Below are positions 57,489 through 64,000 of a stretch of DNA of 64,000 bases, in pieces. How positions within the stretch are numbered: the stretch's first letter is position 1; each line of letters starts with the position of its first letter. This stretch comes from CAVXXB01 sp963765585. Lineage in GTDB: Bacteria; Calditrichota; Calditrichia; JAJRVZ01. The position numbers were made by a program, and so were the translations under genes. Where the stretch lies: positions 1-64,000 of the forward strand of contig CAVXXB010000012.1 of NCBI GenBank assembly GCA_963765585.1, read 5' to 3'. Under the pieces are notes generated by a model that worked only from the letters and a program-made list of their open reading frames with translations, made no database searches and had not been told where the DNA came from.

Positions 57489-57713
57489 TCAGGCTGCGGT
57501 TTGTTCGCGAAGAGCTTCCGGTGTCAAATGTCCACTTGGCATCATATCAACCGGTGGTACAACGCCTTGTTCTAGTCTATAGAGTTTGCGTTTACATTGG
57601 TTCATGTCCGGACCCTGACAGTACTGCCTGATCCACCCCTGGCATAGCGTTGCCTTCGAATCTTTGTATTTTTCAAAATATCCACATTTATGAAGCAAAT
57701 CACAACTTTCCAT
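57489..57713 (-). CDS. small cysteine-rich protein (74 aa)
   Basis: Cys residues at about 4, 10, 24, 32 and 40 follow the pattern ESCDLLHKCGYFEKY, LCQGWIRQYCQGPDMNQCKR. Short proteins with this Cys spacing and a VPxDxxP tail (here VPPVDMMPSG) are widespread in anaerobes, and metal or Fe-S binding is a reasonable guess. No signal peptide. It lies alone between an esterase/transporter-relic region and oligopeptidase B. Family not named with confidence. Confidence 0.7.
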   Translation of the reverse strand: MESCDLLHKCGYFEKYKDSKATLCQGWIRQYCQGPDMNQCKRKLYRLEQGVVPPVDMMPSGHLTPEALREQTAA

Positions 57714-58112
57714 TATTCAGTCCTCACATTATGAAATTTTTCTCAAAGTGAGACAAAAAAATATCTTACTCTTTTACTTTCAGCTTCGGCTCGAATTCAG
57801 AAACCTTTATTATTCATCGGTCTTGTCTGGATCCAGTGTTTACAAATTTTTAACCGCCAAGTGCGCAAAATAAATATTACATAATCTTTGCGTATTTTGC
57901 GTAATTCTTAGCGATCCTTGCGGTTAAGAAATAATGTCCACAGGTCTCGAATGCAGAATAAGGTCTTTTAGAATGATGGATATATGTCCATACGAATTCA
58001 CTCGTACCAATCACCAATTACAAATAACAAAGTACTATTTCCCACCCAATTATTATTAACCAACAACCAATTGTGAATAACAAATTCCCAGTCCCCAGTT
58101 CCAAAATACAAA
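57714..58112. repeat. intergenic region with phrase repeats
   Basis: It contains GTGCGCAAAATAAATATTAC, CTTTGCGTATTTTGCGTAAT and GATCCTTGCGGTTAAG (57865-57927), related to the cross-genome ...TTTGCGTAATCTTTGCG... repeats. Then CCAATCACCAATTACAAATA and AACAACCAATTGTG, CCCAGTCCCCAGTTCC near the end (58009-58103). No coding potential. Confidence 0.6.
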
Positions 58113-60233
58113 TCACTTGATCTTTAACTGCTCCAATATAAACGCATATTCCATGGCGGTTCTTTTATACCGGGCAAACCGGCCTGATGCGCCACCGTGT
58201 CCCGATACCAGATCAACATCGAGAACCAGCAGATTGTTATCGGTTTTCATGTCGCGCAGTTTGGCCACCCATTTGACGGGTTCAAAATATTGCACCTGCG
58301 AATCATGCAAGCCGGTAGTTACAAACATGGCCGGATAATCCTGCGCAGCAACATTATCATATGGGGAATATGATAACATATAATTATAATATTCCGGATC
58401 CTGAGGATTCCCCCATTCGTCAAATTCGGCTGTTGTAAGGGGAATGCTTTCATCAAGCATGGTGGTGACCACATCCACCCAGGGAACGGCTGCAATGATG
58501 CCCTTAAACAGATCCGGGCGGGCATTGACCACCGCGCCCATTAGCAGTCCACCGGCGCTGCCGCCCTGGGCAAACAAACGGTCCGGACTGGTATATTTCT
58601 GTGCAACCAGGTATTCTGCACAATCGATAAAATCATTAAATGTATTTTTCTTTTTTAATAATTTTCCATCTTCATACCATTGCCGGCCCATTTCTGATCC
58701 GCCGCGGATATGGACAATCGCAAAAATAAATCCCCTGTCAATCAGGCTCAGCTGTGCGGAACGAAAATATGGATTCATACTGGATCCATAGGAACCATAT
58801 CCATATAGCAGCAGCGGATTTTTTCCATTTCTGACCATGCCTTTGCGATATACCATGGTCACAGGCACCATCACACTATCCCGGGCAATGGCCCAGACAC
58901 GTTCACTTTTATAATTGTTGTGATCGAAGCCGCCGCCAATCTCTTCTTCTTTGAGCAGTTGTCTTTCCATCGTGGTCATGTTATAATCGTAGATAGATTC
59001 CGGGGTGGTCAGGGATTCGTAGCTGAATCTCAGCACATCTGTATCAAATTGATAGTTGTCACCAGGATATGTGATGAAATTTTCTTCGTCAAAAGCGATA
59101 TAATGTTCCGAATCATTTTTAAGATTAATTACGCGGATCTGATTCGTACCCGCCGTGCGTTCTCTGATGACAATGTGATTTTTAAATGCGGTCAATCCCT
59201 CCAGCAGAATATCTTTATTATGTGGCACCAGTTCACGCCAATATTTTTTGTCTGTTTTTCCCGGGCTGGCTTCCATCAGGCGAAAATTTTTTGCCTGCCA
59301 GTTAGTCAGGACAAGAAAACGGTCTCCCCCGTCATAAATATAATATTCATGATCCCTCTCGCGGGGCTGGAATAATATTGCTTCCTTTTCCACATCATTT
59401 GGATCAATAAGACGGTACTCGGTTGCCAGTGTCTGAGAGGCTTCCAGAACGATATAATTATCGGTATTGGTTTTATATATCGATATGTTGAAGGTATTAT
59501 CTGCTTCATGGTAAAATTCCCGGTCAGCGGACAGTTTGGTACCGATATGGTGATGCCACACACGATCCGGGCGCAGTGTGCTGTCCTTGGTTACATAGAA
59601 TATCGTTTTGTTGTCATTGGCCCAGACGGCGCGTCCATTTGTATTGGGAATTTCATCTGCCAGCAATTCTCCGCTGCTCAGATCTTTGAAATATAGTGTA
59701 TATTTCCTTCGACTGACAGTATCCACGCCAAATACCAGGTAGCGGTTATTTTCGCTGACGCTTAATCCGGTCACATGAAAATAGTCATGACCACGGGCCA
59801 TCTCAGGACCGTCTATCAGGATTTCTTCCGGCGCATCCGGTACGGCTTTTTTTCGCGCATATACGGGATATTCCTCTCCCTGGCTAAAGGAGTGATAATA
59901 ATAATAGCCATTGTCCAGGTACGGGACGGTTTGGTCCACCTGTTTTATACGACCAACGATTTCGTCATAAAGAGTTTCCTGCAGATCTGCAGCGGGGGCC
60001 ATCACGGCATTGCGGTATGCATTTTCCGCCAACAGATAGTCCATCATTTCCGGATTTTCTCTTTCGTTGAGCCAGTAATAATTATCTATCCTTTCATGAC
60101 CATGTGTCATCAGTTTTTTTGGTATTTTTTTCGCGGCCGGTGGAACGGCCTCCCGGGTGTTAGTACATCCGGTAACAAGTATTATTGTCAGGCAAACCAG
60201 GGTTGCAGCAATTACAAAATTTCTTTTTTTCAT
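58113..60233 (-). CDS. ptrB: oligopeptidase B / prolyl-oligopeptidase family (S9A), lipoprotein
   Basis: 706 residues, intact. A lipoprotein signal (LVCLTIILVTGC) places it outside the cytoplasm. The N-terminal part starts KKLMTHGHERIDNYYWLNER, diagnostic of oligopeptidase B, followed by a seven-bladed propeller. The catalytic domain has the Ser in GGSAGGLLMG, Asp in GLHDSQVQYFEPVKW and His in SGHGGASGRF. Regions such as SIPLTTAEFDEWGNP match S9A enzymes. It cleaves short peptides after basic residues. It is transcribed alone. Confidence 0.95.
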   Translation of the reverse strand: MKKRNFVIAATLVCLTIILVTGCTNTREAVPPAAKKIPKKLMTHGHERIDNYYWLNERENPEMMDYLLAENAYRNAVMAPAADLQETLYDEIVGRIKQVDQTVPYLDNGYYYYHSFSQGEEYPVYARKKAVPDAPEEILIDGPEMARGHDYFHVTGLSVSENNRYLVFGVDTVSRRKYTLYFKDLSSGELLADEIPNTNGRAVWANDNKTIFYVTKDSTLRPDRVWHHHIGTKLSADREFYHEADNTFNISIYKTNTDNYIVLEASQTLATEYRLIDPNDVEKEAILFQPRERDHEYYIYDGGDRFLVLTNWQAKNFRLMEASPGKTDKKYWRELVPHNKDILLEGLTAFKNHIVIRERTAGTNQIRVINLKNDSEHYIAFDEENFITYPGDNYQFDTDVLRFSYESLTTPESIYDYNMTTMERQLLKEEEIGGGFDHNNYKSERVWAIARDSVMVPVTMVYRKGMVRNGKNPLLLYGYGSYGSSMNPYFRSAQLSLIDRGFIFAIVHIRGGSEMGRQWYEDGKLLKKKNTFNDFIDCAEYLVAQKYTSPDRLFAQGGSAGGLLMGAVVNARPDLFKGIIAAVPWVDVVTTMLDESIPLTTAEFDEWGNPQDPEYYNYMLSYSPYDNVAAQDYPAMFVTTGLHDSQVQYFEPVKWVAKLRDMKTDNNLLVLDVDLVSGHGGASGRFARYKRTAMEYAFILEQLKIK

Positions 60234-60316
60234 GCTGAATTCCTTTACTATACAAGTTAGAAAAATATGTTGATGCGGGGCAGGATGATTTATAACAAAT
60301 TGAATTTTGTATTATA

Positions 60317-60373
60317 GATCCCGAACCGAGTTCGGGATGACGATTGGGTCATCCTGAGCTTGTCTCAGGATCT
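60317..60373. repeat. GATCCCGAA...TCGGGATGAC palindromic repeat pair
   Basis: Two palindromic units: GATCCCGAACCGAGTTCGGG with ATGAC, and GGTCATCCTGAGCTTGTCTC with AGGATC. They lie head to head. The type is widespread between bacterial genes. A shorter copy is at 43106-43130. Confidence 0.75.
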
Positions 60374-60578
60374 CAGCTTTCTTTGTGGTAAAATTTGCTA
60401 CTTAATCGGGCTAATAAATACTTCCCTTTAAAATCACCACCAAGGAAAGATTACTCATATAATGTAAATAATAAAAGGGGAAGTGCAAAGATAAATCTAT
60501 TCCATGACATACAGGAATTATATTCCAATTTAGTCCGTTTGTCTTGAGGCTAAAGACAATAAGAAAGGAGAAATATAA

Positions 60579-60896
60579 ATGCCGCAATATTGTATAACTT
60601 ATCTCGGTGGTGATCAACCTTCGAGCCCGGAAGAAGGTAAGCAACATATGGCAAAGTATATGAACTGGCTATCTTCACTGGGAAAATCAGCGGTTAGTCC
60701 TGCCAATCCGTTAAAGGATACCAGCACGGTTAACCCAGATGGATCTGTTACAAGCGGAAGCAAAACAACGATGTCCGGCTTCACAATTATTGAAGCGGAT
60801 TCGATGGAATCGGCTCTTTCAGTTGCTAAAAGCTGTCCCTTTCTGGAGACAGGCGGGTCGCTTGAGGTCTCAGAACTAATACAGATGCAAAGATAG
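60579..60896 (+). CDS. YciI/DGPF-domain protein
   Basis: The 105-residue small alpha/beta protein starts MPQYCITYLGGDQPSSPEEG and has KYMNWLSSLGKSAV, then GFTIIEADSMESALSVAKSCPFLETGGSLEV, the typical YCII-fold layout. DGPF/YciI proteins are often linked to sigma factors or act as small hydrolases, with no common reaction established. A GAAAGGAG site precedes the ATG. It is a single gene followed by a hairpin terminator. Confidence 0.85.
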   Translation: MPQYCITYLGGDQPSSPEEGKQHMAKYMNWLSSLGKSAVSPANPLKDTSTVNPDGSVTSGSKTTMSGFTIIEADSMESALSVAKSCPFLETGGSLEVSELIQMQR

Positions 60897-60956
60897 AAAA
60901 CATGAAATGATCTTACTTCGATAAATTTTATCAATATTTAATTGTTTGGTTAAATC

Positions 60957-60989
60957 GAGTACTCCTGTTTTTTAGCGGGGGTACTCTTT
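60957..60989 (+). terminator. probable rho-independent terminator
   Basis: GAGTACTCC pairs with GGGGTACTC (one G-T wobble) around a ~12-nt loop, followed by CTTTG. It lies 60 nt after the YciI-like gene. Confidence 0.55.
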
Positions 60990-61145
60990 GTATAAACGAT
61001 TTTCCCATATATGTGTCCCCGGTTTTATGTATCCACTAAAAACTCCTGAGTCAAAATATTAAAACAAATATTTTTGGCAACTTCTGTTAATTTTTTCACG
61101 TATAAAAAACTGCATTCACCCCCCTCAAATATTCAGGAGATCATC

Positions 61146-62324
61146 ATGAAACGTTTTATTAAATGTGGTTCATTTTTGTTTTTAGCTATGATAGTTTTTG
61201 TACCGTTTCCTCTTTTAGCTCAGGATGCTGGCGAAGATGTTGTACTTGGTAAATTAATTCGTTTTGAATCAAAGGTTCTGGAAGAGGAACGACAGATCAT
61301 GGTATCATTGCCCACCGGGTATGACCAGACAACCACAAAATATCCGGTGCTATATTTGTTGGATGGCCGGGCCCACTTTCAACATGCTTCTTCTACGGTA
61401 AATTTTCTTTCACGAAATGGCAGGATTCCGCAAATGATTGTTGTGGCCATAGTAAATGTTGATCGTACACGTGATTTTACACCGACCAGTATGGAAGAAA
61501 GACCGAATAGTGGCGGAATTGAAAAATTCATCCGTTATTTGCAGGATGAATTATTTCCCTATATCGAAAAAAACTATCGTACATCTCCGTATCGATTATT
61601 AGAGGGCCACTCATTGGGAGGAATGTTTTCGATCCATGTACTTTTTAAGTATCCGAAAATGTTTCAGGCACATTTCGCCATGAGTCCATATATAATGTGG
61701 GATAATAATTATGTTTTAAATCAAACTATTGAGATGTTCAAGGAACCAATTGATTTTAAGAATTATCTATATATTACCCTGGGTGATGAAGCAAATTATG
61801 TGGAACCACTTGGTAAGTTAACCGGTTTGCTGGATACCAAAAAACCGGAGGGACTTGATTGGCACTATGTGGTAATGGAAAATGATAATCATGGCACTGT
61901 CCCGTTAAAAAGTTTATACTTTGGATTGGAAAAATTGTATGATGATTGGATGATTGAGGCAGCTGTTGCCGATCAGGGCATCACAGCCGTTGAAAGTCAC
62001 TATAATAAATTAACAGAAAAATATGGATATAAAGTAGATATACCAGAAAATTTGCTTAATACATTGGGCTACCGCGCCACAGGTGCCGGTAATTTTGACC
62101 TGGCCATCAAATTTTTTCTTCACAACGTGAAGCTGTATCCGGAGTCGGCAAATGTCTATGATAGTCTCGGCGAAGGTTATGAAGCCGCCGGTAAATTAGA
62201 TTTGGCCAAAAAAAATTATCAAATTGCGATTGATAAAGGCTCGATTTCTAATGATAATAATCTTGCGATCTATAAGGAACATCTGGAAAATGTTGCAAAG
62301 AAATTGAATGATAAAAAATCTTAA
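61146..62324 (+). CDS. secreted esterase of the Fes/D-type alpha/beta-hydrolase family with a TPR tail
   Basis: 392 residues from the ATG at 61146 (CAGGAG site). An upstream TTG start at 61074 was rejected because the signal peptide MKRFIKCGSFLFLAMIVFVP begins here. The enterochelin-esterase-like domain has YPVLYLLDGRAHF (oxyanion region), GHSLGGMFSIHV (nucleophile Ser), and the acid/His region LGDEANYVEPL, VMENDNHGTVP. Residues ~310-385 form two TPR-like repeats (LGYRATGAGNFDLAIKFFLH, YDSLGEGYEAAGKLDLAKKN). It is secreted or periplasmic, substrate unknown. Ferric-siderophore or acyl-ester cleavage are family possibilities. Confidence 0.87.
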   Translation: MKRFIKCGSFLFLAMIVFVPFPLLAQDAGEDVVLGKLIRFESKVLEEERQIMVSLPTGYDQTTTKYPVLYLLDGRAHFQHASSTVNFLSRNGRIPQMIVVAIVNVDRTRDFTPTSMEERPNSGGIEKFIRYLQDELFPYIEKNYRTSPYRLLEGHSLGGMFSIHVLFKYPKMFQAHFAMSPYIMWDNNYVLNQTIEMFKEPIDFKNYLYITLGDEANYVEPLGKLTGLLDTKKPEGLDWHYVVMENDNHGTVPLKSLYFGLEKLYDDWMIEAAVADQGITAVESHYNKLTEKYGYKVDIPENLLNTLGYRATGAGNFDLAIKFFLHNVKLYPESANVYDSLGEGYEAAGKLDLAKKNYQIAIDKGSISNDNNLAIYKEHLENVAKKLNDKKS

Positions 62325-62606
62325 ATAGTATCATAGGGAAAATTATATTTGATATAATACCAGGATCACAGGATTAGAAGTTAGCAATGAGAAATTAATA
62401 GCCAGCCGTTGGCAATTGGCTATAGGCAATTACCAATCTCTGAATTATCTACTATAACTTTATTTTAAATAGCACGCTGATTGCCCCTGTAAAACGGGGC
62501 AGGACGGATTTGTCTGATTTTCAGTGTTTTTTTATTTTAATAATTTTTATCAGCGTTAATCCGTGTCATCCGCGTTCTATTTCTTCTATGACGGTATCAT
62601 AAGATA
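62325..62606. repeat. repeat-rich intergenic region
   Basis: It holds a second copy of the composite repeat (62372-62448: ATTAGAAGTTAGCAATGAGA arm, GCCGTTGGCAATTGGCTATA heptamer-like centre, AATCTCTGAATT arm). It also holds a second copy of the AAATAGCACGC...GGCAGGACGGATTT phrase (62467-62513) and TTAATCCGTGTCATCCGCG (62553-62571). No coding potential. Confidence 0.65.
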
Positions 62607-63756
62607 TTATTTCAGTAAAATCATTTTCCTGACTTTGCGATATTCACCAGCTACCAACTGATAATAGTAAACACCACTTGCCAGGTTTTTTGCATTAAAT
62701 GTGTAGCTGATGGTTTCCCGGATTCATTCTCTGTGAGACTAAAGTAGTCACTTTTTCGCCAAGCAGATTATATACCGATAATTCCACATGACAGCCAACC
62801 GCCAACCGCCAACTGATAATCGTTTCCGGGTTAAAGGGATTGGGATAGTTTTGTCTTAATTCATATTTAACCGGGAATTCGGTTTTTGCTTCGACTGATA
62901 CTGCGGCCGGATTATAATACAGAGCGATGCCTCTTATATTGTGACCAAGTCCGGTTACAATATCCATAATATTAGTCGTATCCATATTGCAACATCTTAT
63001 TTTACCGTATTCGGTCCAATAAATTTTGTTAAGATCGCTGTTGATTACAAAATAGAATGCATCAATATCCGTCAAGATTGTGTCAGGATCGCTCCCATCG
63101 AAATTTGCCCGGCTAATATTATCACCGGAACCCCAAATCCAATAAATTTTATTGCCCAGAACATCAAGATCCCGCGGACCGAGATAATTGGCAATTGCTT
63201 CTCTATCCCTGCCATCATATCCCATCCTGCTTATTCTGTCGACCCTTCCGTATACGGTCTGTGCCCAGAAAACCAATTGACTATCGGGGTGAATGTCTAT
63301 TCCACGATATTCATGCATAGCATAAGAAGAAGTATAAAGATCCTCGATATTTGAATTAAGACTATCCATGTCGGCCCGCGAAACCCGGTCGTCACTATAA
63401 GTATTTTTTAGCCAGTAAATTTTTCGGTTTTCCAGATCAAGTGCGATATCTTCTAATCCTGTTATGCCGGTTACTACTTCTTCGGGATTAGAGCCATCCA
63501 GGTTCATTCTGACGATCCGATTTAATCCGGATTCAGAATAATAGATTTTCATTGGCACACTAAGGGAATCTAATGCTATTCCTTCGGGCATTTGCAGACT
63601 ATCTTTAATATCGGTTACATAAGAGCCATTAAGATGTGCAGATTGAATTTTTCCATAACTGTTTGATCAACCCAGAATAGTTGTGAAGATTGAGAACAAC
63701 AAATCACGCTGCGAGAAGGATAGAATGAAAACCAGAATAATTATTAAAGATTTCAT
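62607..63756 (-). CDS. secreted LDL-receptor-YWTD-type propeller protein with sorting domain (about three frameshifts)
   Basis: The true start is the ATG at 63756 (GGAGGTG site), giving MKSLIIILVFILSFSQ. The frame then shifts twice before residue ~45. The propeller (about 250 residues) has YWTD-like repeats: KIYYSESGLNRIVRMNLDGS, RKIYWLKNTYSDDRVSRADM, NKIYWIWGSGDNISRANFDG, NKIYWTEYG. The sorting domain QNYPNPFNPETIISWRLAVG carries a heptamer array. Its end (TFNAKNLASGVYYYQLVAGE to MILLK) is again in another frame after an indel near 62715 and stops at 62607. Likely surface-binding; partner unknown. Confidence 0.82.
62790..62816 (-). repeat. heptamer array inside a sorting-domain coding region
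   Basis: On the minus strand AGTTGGC, GGTTGGC, GGTTGGC, TGTC. It encodes S-W-R-L-A-V-G-C. Confidence 0.85.
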
Positions 63757-63960
63757 CTCACACCTCCATTTAAAAGAATTATTCACAAAACATGAAAAAA
63801 TAATTCTGTTCACGAGCATAAAAACAGTATATATAGGTTCTGGATGAATCCGGGAATACAGCCTCTGTAAAATTGTAAGGAAAAGACCTATGCAAAATTT
63901 AATATATGGGAAGAAGAACACAAGCAAAATATTGTGAATTCTTTTTAAAGGGGTATTTCA

Positions 63961-64000
63961 ATGTTTGTGGACGCCTCAATTGGATTAGCAAGTGGTACCG
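63961..64000 (+). CDS. possible gene start running off the right edge
   Basis: An AAAGGGG site 7 nt before an ATG opens a frame reading MFVDASIGLASGT. Only 13 codons are visible, so neither function nor reality can be judged. Confidence 0.3.
   Translation, partial: MFVDASIGLASGT

Noticed and set aside
60411..60647. 78-codon minus-strand open frame overlapping the YciI-like gene
   Set aside because: Overlaps the start of a well-supported gene, low-complexity hydrophobic sequence, no ribosome-binding site.
63667..63927. 86-codon minus-strand open frame at the right end
   Set aside because: Only the part from the ATG at 63756 is real. It is the signal peptide of the frameshifted YWTD-type protein; the upstream extension has no support.
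1..64000. Anti-phage defence system, secondary-metabolite cluster, tRNA or rRNA genes
   Set aside because: Looked for on both strands by family motifs; none was recognised.

Overview
The window is about 64 kb of one bacterial chromosome, probably from the Fibrobacteres-Chlorobi-Bacteroidetes (FCB) superphylum, perhaps a Calditrichota/KSB1-like lineage. This is inferred mainly from eight secreted proteins that end in the same C-terminal sorting domain (core YPNPFNP, then Y-x-L, NLLG, SGVYYY and KKMxLxK). That domain is a hallmark of type IX-like secretion in FCB genomes. No rRNA, tRNA, CRISPR array or intact prophage was seen. Many long genes are split by single frameshifts, about 20 in all, while the domain order runs on in another frame. 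These are most simply consensus indels or early decay. Each is annotated here as one gene over its full span.

Region 1 (1-7.7 kb) has an edge gene, a tyrosine-recombinase relic, a large surface protein, and a NarL-type response regulator with a Reg_prop/Y_Y_Y sensor kinase. Region 2 (7.7-16.5 kb) has an IS3-like relic, an SGNH lipoprotein, an SLC12-like cation-chloride cotransporter between ~60-bp direct repeats, and a sucrose pair: sucrose synthase plus a fused sucrose-phosphate synthase/phosphatase.

Region 3 (16.5-33 kb) is the most interesting part. It holds BON and PRC-barrel proteins, an ExbD-like lipoprotein, a PLD-TVP38 fusion, an EEP phosphodiesterase, an SRPBCC protein, two Cu/Zn-SOD paralogs (one lacking key residues), MscS, a STAS-like/DHH pair, a phosphoribosyltransferase and AblB (acetyl-beta-lysine synthesis). 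In its midst lies a sigma-54 activator with a degenerate receiver. Eight near-identical -24/-12-like elements (TGGYAT-N5-TTG) precede eight transcription units here, in the right orientation. I propose a sigma-54-controlled envelope, osmotic and oxidative stress regulon. The block ends where a truncated Na+ symporter gene abuts a truncated copper-ATPase gene head to head.

Region 4 (33-64 kb) is accessory and secretory: an SDR, an unknown lipoprotein, a TSP-C/cadherin-like protein, an FG-GAP repeat protein, a DUF457 membrane protein, an S41 peptidase, a TauE exporter, a pectate lyase and pectin methylesterase pair, esterases, oligopeptidase B, a propeller/DUF11 protein and a YWTD-type protein. 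Gene relics and dispersed intergenic repeats are scattered between them. A heptanucleotide array (AGTTGGC)n lies inside five of the eight sorting-domain coding sequences and also in intergenic composite repeats. Pectin breakdown and protein turnover by secreted enzymes is the likely theme.
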